From: Gordonia humi
GTDB taxonomy: Bacteria; Actinomycetota; Actinomycetes; Mycobacteriales; Mycobacteriaceae
Length of the DNA stretch: 64,000 nucleotides
Assembly (NCBI RefSeq): GCF_014197435.1
Contig: NZ_JACIFP010000001.1
Coordinates: 310,001-374,000, forward strand
Direction of reading: 5' to 3'
A program made the translations under genes and the position numbers. The notes under the pieces are model-generated. The model saw nothing but the letters and a program-made list of their open reading frames with translations, ran no database searches and had not been told where the DNA came from. Shown piece after piece: positions 1 through 8,183 of this stretch; positions within the stretch are counted from its first letter, which is position 1; each line of letters starts with the position of its first letter.

Positions 1-620
1 ACGTTCGCGAGAAACACGGTCTGACCGGTGGCCGCGCTCTTGGCCGCGTCCAGCTTGGTCTGGAAGTCGGCGACGATCTCCTCTGCCTGGTCTTCCTTGC
101 CGAAGACCGTGCCGAGCGCCTCGGTCTGTCGACTCATCTGCGCGACACGTCCGCCTTCGGCATCGTCACTGGCCGCGACGTCGATGAATGCTCCCCCTGA
201 CGCATCCGCCATCTTCTGCAGTTCGTCGCTGTACTTGCTGAACCGATAGCCGCCGATGATGAGGTCTGGCTCCACGTCCTCGATGACATCGAATTTGGGT
301 TCGCTGTGGGTCCCGACGTCCTTGATGTCGCCGTCGTCGGCCCAGTCCGCCAGTTGATCGGAGCTGAACAACTGCTTCGGAATCGCGACCGGGGTGACCC
401 CGAACGCCTTCACGGTCTCGGCCGCGGTGTTGTCGAGAACGACGACCTTGGTCGGGTTCTTCGGGACTGTGACATCGCCCAGGTTGGTGCTGATCGTCAC
501 CGTTTCGCCATCGGCCGACGACGATGCGTCATCCGATGAGGTCGTCGAGCACGCGGTGAACGCGACGGTCGCTGTGACCAGCGCCGCCGCCACTCCGGCG
601 CGCTTGATGAGCGAAAACAT
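1..620 (-). CDS. Siderophore/Fe3+ ABC transporter substrate-binding lipoprotein (3' part outside window)
   Basis: This is a periplasmic-binding-type lipoprotein that would capture a ferric siderophore outside the membrane and hand it to an ABC permease. The start is the ATG at 620, with GGAGG about 8 nt upstream. Residues 1-22 form a Lys/Arg then hydrophobic signal sequence ending in a lipobox-like F-T-A-C, with Cys23 as the likely lipidated residue, followed by a Ser/Asp-rich linker. The mature part has the usual opening of the FecB/FhuD class, with a VVVLDNTAAE segment and then PDLIIGG near residue 115. About 206 residues are visible and the reading frame runs off the left edge. Two iron-box-like sites sit directly upstream, so it is probably iron-repressed. 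The exact siderophore cannot be told. Confidence 0.85.
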   Translation of the reverse strand, partial: MFSLIKRAGVAAALVTATVAFTACSTTSSDDASSSADGETVTISTNLGDVTVPKNPTKVVVLDNTAAETVKAFGVTPVAIPKQLFSSDQLADWADDGDIKDVGTHSEPKFDVIEDVEPDLIIGGYRFSKYSDELQKMADASGGAFIDVAASDDAEGGRVAQMSRQTEALGTVFGKEDQAEEIVADFQTKLDAAKSAATGQTVFLAN

Positions 621-636
621 AAAGAAGCCTCCAAAA

Positions 637-655
637 GTAGGTAAGGAAACCTTAA
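637..655. promoter_or_regulatory. IdeR/DtxR-like iron box, proximal
   Basis: The 19 bases match the IdeR/DtxR consensus TTAGGTTAGGCTAACCTAA at about 14 of 19 positions, with intact TAGGT and ACCT half-sites. It lies 17 nt upstream of the lipoprotein start at 620, a position where bound repressor would block transcription. Confidence 0.6.
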
Positions 656-661
656 AATCTG

Positions 662-680
662 CGTGGTCAGGCTAATCTAA
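662..680. promoter_or_regulatory. IdeR/DtxR-like iron box, distal
   Basis: A second match of about 14 of 19 positions to the iron-box consensus, with the core AGGCTAA intact. Its centre is 25 bp from the centre of the first box. Two tandem boxes in front of an iron-siderophore binding protein make iron control likely. Confidence 0.6.
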
Positions 681-951
681 CCAGAGTTCCGAGACTGCGC
701 GGCCCTCGGCCCCGAGCCCGCCCCGAAACCCTGCTGGAGCGGACGGTTCACGCCGTCGACATCCGCCGATCACCCCGCGCGCCTCATCTCACGCGAGCGT
801 CGGGAACGTCAACGCCGCCTGCACCTTTCGAGGAATCGACACCGGTCTCGACCGGAACCGCGCGGTGGCGAACACCGATGAACACCCGCCCGACGGCGAC
901 TCCACTCACGACCGCGTGGTCAATCTCACGTGATGACAAATGCCCATCCTG
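681..951. other. Intergenic stretch without a recognisable gene
   Basis: The divergent spacer between the iron lipoprotein and the acyl-CoA dehydrogenase. I see no conserved ORF, RNA or strong repeat here beyond the iron boxes on its left and the inverted repeat on its right. Confidence 0.5.
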
Positions 952-982
952 TTCTATAGAATATTTTCAACATTCCATAGAA
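952..982. promoter_or_regulatory. Inverted repeat, probable operator of the acyl-CoA dehydrogenase operon
   Basis: TTCTATAGAAT at 952-962 and ATTCCATAGAA at 972-982 are inverted copies differing at one base, separated by 9 nt. They stand immediately before the ribosome-binding site (981-987) and start (994) of the dehydrogenase. The GntR/FCD gene at 4020-4703 has a similar AT-rich TCTAT...ATTTTC stretch upstream, so that regulator is the natural candidate. Confidence 0.5.
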
Positions 983-993
983 GGGAGTCGTCA

Positions 994-2151
994 GTGATCA
1001 CGCTGTCGTCCGAGGAGCAGTTCATCGTCCAGACCGTCCGCGAGTTCGTCGACAAGCAGGTCAAGCCCGTCGTCCACGATCTGGAACACGCGAACACCTA
1101 TCCCGAGGCGCTCATCGAGCAGATGAAGGAGATGGGAATCTATGGACTCGCGATCCCCGAGCCGTACGGGTTCGCCGCCGTGTCGATGCCGTGTTACGTC
1201 CAGGTCACCGAGGAGCTCGCGCGCGGCTGGATGAGCCTGGCCGGCGCCATGGGAGGGCACACCGTCGTCTCGAAACTGCTGTTGGCGTTCGGCACAGACG
1301 AGCAGAAGCAGAAGTACCTGCCGCGCATGGCCACCGGCGAGCTCCGGGCCACGATGGCGTTGACCGAGCCAGGAGGCGGATCCGATCTGCAGGCCATGCG
1401 CACCGTCGCTGCGGCCACCGAGTCCGGATACACGATCAACGGGTCGAAGACCTGGATCAGCAACGCCCGCAAATCCGATCTGATCGCGCTGCTGTGCAAG
1501 ACCGACCCGACCGCGCAGCCCGCACACAAGGGCGTCTCGATCCTGTTGGTGGAGAAGGTTCCCGGTTTCACCGTCTCCAAGGACCTGCCCAAACTCGGAT
1601 ACAAGGGCGTCGAGAGCTGCGAACTCAACTTCGTCGACTGCCACGTGCCCGCCGACGCACTCCTGGGCGGTGAGGAGGGTCGCGGATTCGCTCAGATGAT
1701 GAAGGGCCTCGAGGTCGGCCGCATGCAGGTCGCCGCCCGCGCGACCGGGGTGGCTCGCGCCGCATTCGACGACGCCCTGCAGTACGCGCAGGACCGCGAG
1801 AGCTTCGGGGTGCCGATCTGGAAGCATCAGTCGGTCGGCAACATGCTCGCGCAGATGGGCACCAAGCTGTACGCCGCGCGCAGCCTCCTCCTCGACGCCG
1901 CGCAGCGCTTGGACACCGGCGCACGCTGCGATATGGAGGCCGGTATGGCCAAACTGTTCGCCTCCGAGACCGCGATGGACATCGCCCTGGACGCGGTCCG
2001 CATCCACGGCGGCTACGGCTACTCCACCGAATACGACGTCGAACGCTACTTCCGTGACGCCCCGCTGATGATCGTCGGCGAAGGCACCAACGAGATCCAG
2101 CAGAACGTGATCGCCAAGCAGTTGGTCAAACGCGGCGGCCTCGACATCTGA
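994..2151 (+). CDS. Acyl-CoA dehydrogenase
   Basis: A FAD-dependent enzyme introducing an alpha-beta double bond into a short or branched acyl-CoA. I place the start at the GTG at 994, after AAGGGAG, rather than the in-frame ATG at 940, because upstream codons overlap an operator-like repeat and the resulting 385 residues are the family length. Signature motifs are TEPGGGSD at about 124-131, GGYGYSTEYDVERYFRD near 338, and GEGTNEIQ near 362, whose Glu is the likely catalytic base. It leads a run with a hydratase and a CitE-type lyase, pointing to degradation of a branched or dicarboxylic acyl-CoA. Electrons would pass to ETF, not encoded here. The exact substrate is unknown. Confidence 0.93.
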   Translation: MITLSSEEQFIVQTVREFVDKQVKPVVHDLEHANTYPEALIEQMKEMGIYGLAIPEPYGFAAVSMPCYVQVTEELARGWMSLAGAMGGHTVVSKLLLAFGTDEQKQKYLPRMATGELRATMALTEPGGGSDLQAMRTVAAATESGYTINGSKTWISNARKSDLIALLCKTDPTAQPAHKGVSILLVEKVPGFTVSKDLPKLGYKGVESCELNFVDCHVPADALLGGEEGRGFAQMMKGLEVGRMQVAARATGVARAAFDDALQYAQDRESFGVPIWKHQSVGNMLAQMGTKLYAARSLLLDAAQRLDTGARCDMEAGMAKLFASETAMDIALDAVRIHGGYGYSTEYDVERYFRDAPLMIVGEGTNEIQQNVIAKQLVKRGGLDI

Positions 2152-2237
2152 CCTTCCGCTTCCCGCCCACCGGCGAATCCCATGATCGCCGACGGCACCC
2201 TGCAGACCACTCCGGGCACCCACGAAGGAGCCGACCG

Positions 2238-3098
2238 ATGACCGACGCCCCCACCCCCCTGAGCGAGCACCTCGCAGCGTGGTCGCCCGAACCGCTGCTA
2301 GAAACCGCGATCCTCGACCCCGCCCAGGCCGATCGCCTCGCGGCCGCCCTCGACCTCGACGAGCACCGCACCGCCGGGGACGAGCTCCCCATCCCGTGGC
2401 ACTGGGTCTACTTCCCCGACTGGCCCGCCACCGCCGACCTCGGCGACGACGGACACCCGGCCGAAGGACACTTCCTGCCACCGATCCCGCACCGCCGCCG
2501 CATGTTCGCCGGTTCGACGATCGACTCCGCCGCGCCCCTGCGCCTGGGCGTCGAGACCACCAAGCGCTCAGAGATCACCGGGATCACCGACAAACTCGGA
2601 CGCAGCGGCGCCATGCTGTTCGTCACCGTCCGCAGCCAGTACTTCCAGAACGACGACCTCTGTCTCGTGGAGGATCAGAACATCGTCTACCGCAGCGATG
2701 CGAACACCGGGGCACGGACCGCACGCGACGACACTCCCCTCGCCGCGGGAACGGCCCCGTGGTCGACGGAGCCCGCCCCGTCGTCACGGACACTGTTCCG
2801 GTACTCGGCTCTCACTTCGAACTCGCACCGCATCCATTACGACCACCCGTACGCCACCGGCGTCGAGGGCTACCCCGATCTCGTCGTGCACGGACCACTG
2901 CTGGCGACCTACCTCGCCGACCTGGCGCGCACCGCATCCGGGAGACCGTTGCGACGCCTTCAGTTCCGACTGACCAGACCGTTGTTCCTCGGCGACCGAT
3001 TCCGCGTCGAGGGCGAACCAGCGGGCGAGGACGTCGCACTCCGCATCGTCTCCGGCGACGGCACCGAACACGTCACCGCGACGGGAGCCCTCCGATGA
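2238..3098 (+). CDS. MaoC/FAS1-type acyl-CoA hydratase (mesaconyl/itaconyl-CoA hydratase-like)
   Basis: A predicted double hot-dog hydratase of 286 residues. The N-terminal half resembles the FAS1 dehydratase region, with the WVYFPDW and PHRRRMFAGS segments. The C-terminal half (about 190-240) carries a HYDHPYATGVEGYP stretch followed by VVHGPLLA, typical of MaoC-like hydratases. The family includes mesaconyl-C4-CoA and itaconyl-CoA hydratases. Its stop overlaps the start of the CitE-type gene by 4 nt, so the two are translationally coupled, consistent with hydration to a citramalyl- or malyl-type CoA ester that the next enzyme cleaves. The start at 2238 has AAGGAG about 8 nt upstream. The substrate is inferred from the pair. 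Confidence 0.82.
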   Translation: MTDAPTPLSEHLAAWSPEPLLETAILDPAQADRLAAALDLDEHRTAGDELPIPWHWVYFPDWPATADLGDDGHPAEGHFLPPIPHRRRMFAGSTIDSAAPLRLGVETTKRSEITGITDKLGRSGAMLFVTVRSQYFQNDDLCLVEDQNIVYRSDANTGARTARDDTPLAAGTAPWSTEPAPSSRTLFRYSALTSNSHRIHYDHPYATGVEGYPDLVVHGPLLATYLADLARTASGRPLRRLQFRLTRPLFLGDRFRVEGEPAGEDVALRIVSGDGTEHVTATGALR

Positions 3099-3907
3099 TC
3101 GGCCTCGACGACCTGCGCACCGCACGAACCCTCCTGTTCGTCCCCGGCAGCGCACCCGACCGCTTCCCCAAAGCGGCTGCGATCCGTGCCGACATCGTCG
3201 TCATCGACCTGGAAGACGCCGTCGCCGCCGACCGCAAATCCGTGGCCCGTGAAGCCGCCGCCGAGTGGATCGCCAACGGAGGCAGAGCAATCGTGCGAAT
3301 CAACGCCGTCGACACCCGATGGCACACCGCCGACGTCGACATGGCCGCGGATCTTCGCGTCCCGGTGATGCTCGCCAAGACCGGCGACCCCGCGCACGTG
3401 AACGCCGTCTACGCGCGCACCGGCGCACCGGTGCTCCCTCTCATCGAGACCGCATCCGGTGTCGCATCCGCAACGTCCATCGCCTCACGCCCGGGCGTCG
3501 CACGACTGGCGTTCGGCAGCATCGACTACGCCAACGAGCTCGGCGTCGACCCCACCGACCGCGAGTCGTTGCTCCTGACCCGTTCCATGCTCGTCCTCGC
3601 TTCGGCCACCGCGGGCGTCGCGCCACCGGTCGACGGCGTCACCACCGCGCTGAACGACCCCGCGGCCCTCACCGACGACGTCGCATACGCGGCCCGCATC
3701 GGACTGCCCGCCAAGCTGTGCATCCACCCCCGCCAGGTCGCCCCCGTCCACGCCGCGCTGGCACCCACCGAGGACGAGATCGCCTGGGCCGACAGAGTGG
3801 TCGCGGCCGCTCGGATCGACGGCGACGCCGTCGCCGTGGACGGACACATGGTCGACGCCCCCGTCGTGGCGCGCGCAGAGCGCATACTCGCGACTGCTCG
3901 ACGGTGA
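3095..3907 (+). CDS. CitE-like beta-hydroxyacyl-CoA lyase (HpcH/HpaI/citrate lyase family)
   Basis: A 270-residue TIM-barrel lyase of the stand-alone CitE class, which cleaves citramalyl-, malyl- or methylmalyl-CoA into acetyl-CoA or propionyl-CoA plus an oxo-acid, using Mg2+. Visible landmarks are LFVPGSAPDRF at 13-23, DLEDAV at 38-43, Arg in VRIN near 68, the metal-ligand Glu in LPLIETASG near 118 and the Asp in GSIDYANELG near 144. No CitD/CitF partners are nearby, so it is not citrate lyase proper. The ATG at 3095 overlaps the hydratase stop (ATGA). A dedicated CoA-transferase or ligase, expected for an itaconate pathway, is not found in the window. Confidence 0.88.
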   Translation: MIGLDDLRTARTLLFVPGSAPDRFPKAAAIRADIVVIDLEDAVAADRKSVAREAAAEWIANGGRAIVRINAVDTRWHTADVDMAADLRVPVMLAKTGDPAHVNAVYARTGAPVLPLIETASGVASATSIASRPGVARLAFGSIDYANELGVDPTDRESLLLTRSMLVLASATAGVAPPVDGVTTALNDPAALTDDVAYAARIGLPAKLCIHPRQVAPVHAALAPTEDEIAWADRVVAAARIDGDAVAVDGHMVDAPVVARAERILATARR

Positions 3908-4019
3908 TCCAGTACGGCCGGAGCACCGTCACCCCGCAGTTCTCACACTCCCCGGCCGGGCGGACAACGATCACCGGCGGGATCGAGCCCGCACCCCGCC
4001 GACGTCCTATGCGCCCCAG

Positions 4020-4703
4020 TCACGAATCGGTGTCGGCATCGTCCCGCCGATGCTCGGCGAGCAACTCACCCGCATTGCGGATGTGCGCCGACATCGCGGC
4101 ACGCGCGGCCGCTGCGTCACGACCGCGGAGACTGTCGATGATCGCCCGGTGGTCGTGGGCGGACGCCTGCGGCCAGCCCTCGACCGAGGCGAAGAACTTC
4201 CGCGGGGCGTAGCCGAGCGACCCTTTGATCATCCAGGACAGCTTCGGAGCGGCAGCGATCCCGTACACCACACTGTGGAACTCGTGATTGTGCATCTCGA
4301 CGGCGTCGTAGTCGTGCGCATCGGTCGCCGCTTCGAGTTCGCGCTGGATCGTCTGCAACCGCTGAACATCGTCGTCGGTCACCCGCTCGGCGGCACGGGC
4401 CGCCAGTTCTCCCCCGAGCAACGACTGCGCGACGAACACGTCCCGGATGTCGTCACCGGTCAGCGGAACCACGACGAAGCCCTTCCGGGGCTCGACCCGC
4501 AGAAACCCCTCACTCTGCAAGGAGAGAAGACCCTCCCGCGCGGGGGTCGCCGATATACCGAGTTCGTCGGCGACGGTCTCCGGTCGAATGTACTCACCGG
4601 CACGCAGCGCACCCGCGACGATCAGCTCGCGGACGTGGGACGCCGCATCGTCGCTCAAACGAGGGCGGGACCGGCGGGCACGGCGAGCGGTCGAAGACGT
4701 CAT
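4020..4703 (-). CDS. GntR-family (FCD) transcriptional regulator
   Basis: A 227-residue FadR/FCD-type regulator. Residues about 17-80 form the winged helix (AGEYIRPETVADELGIS then TPAREGLLSLQSEGF), and 85-220 the all-helical FCD ligand domain, with acidic/His positions such as MHNHEFH near 141 suited to metal and organic-acid binding. FCD regulators usually respond to a carboxylic acid or its CoA ester made by neighbouring enzymes. It is convergent with the dehydrogenase-hydratase-lyase run and is the obvious candidate to control it. Upstream (4711-4730) lies an AT-rich partly symmetric stretch resembling the operator-like repeat at 952-982, suggesting autoregulation. Confidence 0.88.
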   Translation of the reverse strand: MTSSTARRARRSRPRLSDDAASHVRELIVAGALRAGEYIRPETVADELGISATPAREGLLSLQSEGFLRVEPRKGFVVVPLTGDDIRDVFVAQSLLGGELAARAAERVTDDDVQRLQTIQRELEAATDAHDYDAVEMHNHEFHSVVYGIAAAPKLSWMIKGSLGYAPRKFFASVEGWPQASAHDHRAIIDSLRGRDAAAARAAMSAHIRNAGELLAEHRRDDADTDS

Positions 4704-5079
4704 AGGACGAATAATAGTCTATATTTTCGATGTCGAGAGGGCGGTCGACGAGCGGCGCCGTCGGCGGACGCGCCCGCAGCGGCCCGGTCCGGGCGATGAA
4801 GGCTCGGGCGCTTCGCGCCGCAGACCACAACCGCCAGACATCGCCGCCGACCGTGCCCCAACTCACACCGACCGCCGACGACTCGCGTCACCTGCACGTT
4901 CTCGCCGCCCGCCGTCACATATCGGACCCGTTGATAACGACGAGATAACAGCCCGGCGACGTACTCATGTACGTTCGTCGGCAGCCCTCGAGAGCCTCAC
5001 ACCCCCGCGGACGCCCCTCCTGTCCGAGTGACGAGCGTCGAGGCGTGCCCCTTCCCCCAAACAGTGCAGGTCCCCGAAT
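4704..5079. other. Divergent intergenic region with AT-rich GntR-promoter element
   Basis: Bases 4711-4730 (ATAATAGTCTATATTTTCGA) are strikingly AT-rich for this genome and likely hold the GntR promoter and operator. At about 4953-4984 an imperfect hairpin forms around GACGTAC and GTACGTTC. I looked for a c-di-AMP (ydaO) aptamer, common before actinobacterial cell-wall enzymes, and did not recognise its conserved elements. No further gene is supported. Confidence 0.4.
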
Positions 5080-5856
5080 ATGTCGCCGAAACGAAAACAG
5101 ACGCTCACCGCGGCGTTCATCGCCGCAGGCCTCGTCCCCCTGGCCGGTTCGCTGATCGGCGCATCGGGCACCACGGACACCACGACCGCCGCACCCGCGC
5201 CGGTCAACGTCGCGGACGTCTCCACCGTCGCCGCCCCGGCGGCACCCGAGACCGCCCCGGCCCACACCGCGGCACCGTCGACGACGACCGCCGCGAAGAC
5301 CCGGACCGAGCTGACGAAACCCGCACCGAAGCTGCCGAAGTCGGTGACGTCGGGCGACGTGCCGCGCATCAACTTCGCCGCCTACCGCGACGCCGAGAAG
5401 ACCATGGCGCACACCGATCGCCGCTGTCACATCGACTGGAGGCTGATCGCGGGAATCGGCCGCGTCGAGTCGCACCACGCCGATCTCGGCGCAACCGACC
5501 GGCACGGCACGCTCCGCACGCCCATCTACGGCCCGACTCTCGACGGGTCGCTCGACGGCAACCGTGTCGTGGCAGACACCGACGGCGGGAAGCTCGACGG
5601 CGACTCCACCTACGACCGCGCGGTCGGCCCCATGCAGTTCCTCCCCGCGACCTGGAAGCAGTACGCCGCCGACGGCAACGGCGACGGCGAGGCCGATCCG
5701 CAGAACGTCTTCGACGCAGCGCTGACCACCGCCCGCTATCTGTGCGACGAAGGTCTGGACCTGCGCAAGGCCGCCGACCGCGTGACCGCCGTCCTGCGCT
5801 ACAACAACTCGATGGACTACGTGTCCGACGTGCTGGGATTCGCCCGGAGCTACTGA
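5080..5856 (+). CDS. Exported lytic murein transglycosylase (SLT type)
   Basis: A 258-residue exported muramidase-like enzyme that would cleave peptidoglycan glycan strands. Residues 1-28 are a signal sequence (KRK then a hydrophobic stretch), 30-95 a Thr/Ala/Pro-rich cell-wall linker. The catalytic domain follows, with IGRVESHHADLG near 124-136 (Glu as general acid), GPMQFLPATWKQY near 182-194, and a C-terminal YNNSMDYVSDVL tail, the order found in MltB-like transglycosylases of mycobacteria and relatives. Only one Cys pair is visible (about 108 and 223) and could form a disulphide outside the cell. It stands alone between a long upstream region and a convergent gene. Confidence 0.85.
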   Translation: MSPKRKQTLTAAFIAAGLVPLAGSLIGASGTTDTTTAAPAPVNVADVSTVAAPAAPETAPAHTAAPSTTTAAKTRTELTKPAPKLPKSVTSGDVPRINFAAYRDAEKTMAHTDRRCHIDWRLIAGIGRVESHHADLGATDRHGTLRTPIYGPTLDGSLDGNRVVADTDGGKLDGDSTYDRAVGPMQFLPATWKQYAADGNGDGEADPQNVFDAALTTARYLCDEGLDLRKAADRVTAVLRYNNSMDYVSDVLGFARSY

Positions 5857-5918
5857 GGGGTCTCGGCAGCGGCTCTCCTGGGCGGAGCCGAGGGGCTCGA
5901 CCGACGTGGGACACACCG

Positions 5919-7184
5919 TCAATGCCTGGCGACGAGCTCCATGATCTGCACTTGAAGCTCACCGACGAGTCCGCCGAGGATCGCGCCGATGGCGATCATG
6001 AGCGGCTCGTCGTCTTTGAAGACGGGCCGCATGATCGACTCATAGCCTTCGGGCGAGAGGTCGGCCATCTTGGTCACGATCGTGTTCTCCAGATCGACCA
6101 CCGATGCCGCGTAATCTCGCACCTCGGGAAGCGCATCCGGCAGATGCGCGATGACAGCATCGGCGACCTTGTCTTTGACGGCCCGATAGCGCTTGGTGCC
6201 GACGACGACGGTGACGATCGGGCGCACCGACGACGTCTGCTCGTCGATCGCGTGCTGCACCTGGGTGCCGATCAGCGCGAACATCTTGTCGGCACCCGGT
6301 CCCCGGAGGACCGCCTCGAGGAGGTTGTCCGGTGAGAACAGATCCTCGGCGAGGATCTTGGCGTAGTCCCGGGTGACTTGTTCCCGCTGAGCGTGCAGCA
6401 CTCCTTGAAAGGTGAACAGTCCCAAGAACTTCGTCGGATACAGCGGCCGGAAGAGCATGTTCAACGCGATGTAGTCGCTGAGGAAGCCGACCGCGAAACC
6501 GAACGCAGGCATGATCCACGGATTGTGGAAGATCGCCCACGCGAACATCTGCACGACGCCGATTCCGAAGCCGAAGTAGATGCCGCTGCGGCGCACGAAC
6601 GCCATCGCGTCGGCGGTGACGGTCTTGAGGAGCCGCTCGAGCTTCAGCTTGTTGCGTACCAGAGTGGAGACGGCCAGGTACTGCAGGTCGATGTACCGCG
6701 GCATGTCCGACCGGACCTCGGCGAGAAGTCCCTCGACGATGTCGGGGGCCTCTTTGCGGACCTGGGTCTGCACGGCCGCCCGCGCCCGCTCGGGCAGCGA
6801 GTCCCACAGGCCGGGACGCACCTGTTCGGCGATCTCGCGAGCGATGTCGTCGACGGCGGACGACAACGGACCCTCCAGCGCGGCGATGGCCTCTCGCGCA
6901 TCGAACCGGTCCAGGATCTCCTCGGGCCGCAGCAGTTCTGCGGTGAGGAGCTCGATGGTCTTGGAACCGACCTTGCCCGCGCGGCGCGGCACCACACCCT
7001 GCCACCCGAACGGGCCGATGCCGCGGAAGTCGATCGGACGGAAGATCATGCGCAACGCGATCAGCTTGGTGAACCAGCCGACGAACGCCGCGATGATCGG
7101 CATCGACAGGTAGATCCACCAGTTCAGACTCACATCGTGGGTGATCTCGCTCCACGACTGGATCGCCACGACGTGGGCGGTCAT
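5919..7184 (-). CDS. DUF445 family membrane protein
   Basis: A 421-residue protein with DUF445 repeats: an N-terminal helix (YLSMPIIAAFVGWFTKLIA), the GWFTK...RMIFRP motif near 33-50 and a similar ALNMLFRPLYPTKFLGLF motif near 240, flanking long charged helices. Central and C-terminal hydrophobic segments (MFAWAIFHNPWIMPAFGF; IAIGAILGGLVGELQ) imply several membrane contacts. The molecular function of the family is not established. I start at the ATG at 7184, which overlaps the upstream stop as ATGA, rather than nine codons earlier. Translational coupling to the DUF4393-like gene implies joint function at the membrane. Confidence 0.8.
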   Translation of the reverse strand: MTAHVVAIQSWSEITHDVSLNWWIYLSMPIIAAFVGWFTKLIALRMIFRPIDFRGIGPFGWQGVVPRRAGKVGSKTIELLTAELLRPEEILDRFDAREAIAALEGPLSSAVDDIAREIAEQVRPGLWDSLPERARAAVQTQVRKEAPDIVEGLLAEVRSDMPRYIDLQYLAVSTLVRNKLKLERLLKTVTADAMAFVRRSGIYFGFGIGVVQMFAWAIFHNPWIMPAFGFAVGFLSDYIALNMLFRPLYPTKFLGLFTFQGVLHAQREQVTRDYAKILAEDLFSPDNLLEAVLRGPGADKMFALIGTQVQHAIDEQTSSVRPIVTVVVGTKRYRAVKDKVADAVIAHLPDALPEVRDYAASVVDLENTIVTKMADLSPEGYESIMRPVFKDDEPLMIAIGAILGGLVGELQVQIMELVARH

Positions 7185-7912
7185 GCCTCGTCCCGCATCG
7201 CCGTCGACCACAGTTCGTGGCCGAGCGGAGACAACGTCAGACTCCGTTTCTCTATCTTCGGGCCGACCGGACCGAGCGATGCGCGCTTGACCGCATCCAT
7301 CACGCTCGTCTCGGCGGCGAGGATCTCATAGTCGGTCTTGAGTTCGGGATCCTCTGGACCGATGTCGATCAGGCCGAGGGACAGCAGATGGCTGACATAT
7401 GCCGGCACCATCGCGGGCAGCCCGAGGTTGGCGGTGCGCCCGACCAACGACACGTTCTCCAACGCCACCGACCGCGAACCGCCGCGCCGCCACGCGACGA
7501 CCTTGATCAACGGCGACGACGATCCGTCCGACAACGCCCCGATGATCCGCGCCTCATCGGCGACGAGCTGATCGACGATGTGGCTGAGCAGTTCCAGCCT
7601 GCTCTCGTCGCTGCGCTGATTCACCGCTTGTTCGAGGAGCCGATGCATCGTCGCCGAGACATGCCGCGCCGACGGTTGCACCGGCCGAGCGGGCGCCACC
7701 GTCTTCTCGTCGGGTTCGCCGTCGGCGATCTGTCGGTGGTCGTCGCCGAGCCGATCGTCGGCGGCGTCGCTGCCGACGAGGGAGTCCAGCCCGGCGTTGG
7801 CCAGCGCCAGAAGCTGCTCCTCCGACCACGCGGCCACGTTCAGCGCCGTCCGCGTCGCGGCGACGGCGCCCTCAAGCAGAGAACGCGGGGTGTCGACGCC
7901 CAACCCGAACAC
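7181..7912 (-). CDS. Abi-alpha/DUF4393-like protein
   Basis: A 243-residue protein without membrane segments. The C-terminal half (about 95-190) holds a helical LLEQA...LLSHIVDQLVADEARIIGAL region followed by YVSHLLSLGLIDI and a TLSPLGHELW ending, the pattern of the DUF4393/Abi-alpha family. That family name comes from an abortive-infection protein of lactococci, but most members are uncharacterised housekeeping-like proteins. It precedes and overlaps a DUF445 gene by 4 nt. Whether it acts in phage defence or envelope physiology cannot be read from the sequence. The family call rests on pattern memory and is moderate. Confidence 0.55.
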   Translation of the reverse strand: MFGLGVDTPRSLLEGAVAATRTALNVAAWSEEQLLALANAGLDSLVGSDAADDRLGDDHRQIADGEPDEKTVAPARPVQPSARHVSATMHRLLEQAVNQRSDESRLELLSHIVDQLVADEARIIGALSDGSSSPLIKVVAWRRGGSRSVALENVSLVGRTANLGLPAMVPAYVSHLLSLGLIDIGPEDPELKTDYEILAAETSVMDAVKRASLGPVGPKIEKRSLTLSPLGHELWSTAMRDEA

Positions 7913-8183
7913 GATCAGACCGCCTGTCCGACAACGTGTACACAGGCCGAAACGGCACTCTCGACAACCACCACGGACTCCTCACACCCTGCTCCTCGGC
8001 GGAGATTATCACGACGGCACCGGTAGCGACCTCGACTGCGCCAGACCCGGGATCACCATTGAGATCACGGTGACGACGAGCCGTGACCGCGGACGGTCGC
8101 ACGGCGTAGCCCGGTCCGACCCGCCGCCGACGCCACTACAATCGCAGACGGCGAGGGAAGTCGACGACCGGAGGCGCACGGCC

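Noticed and set aside
991..2481. Long minus-strand open frame (496 codons) across the acyl-CoA dehydrogenase
   Set aside because: It is the antisense shadow of a clear enzyme gene. High-GC codon bias keeps such frames open. Similar shadows at 10965-12434, 18284-20041, 22156-23892 and 27618-29426 were dropped for the same reason.
4870..5079. Possible ydaO (c-di-AMP) riboswitch before the transglycosylase gene
   Set aside because: The expected conserved elements were not recognisable.
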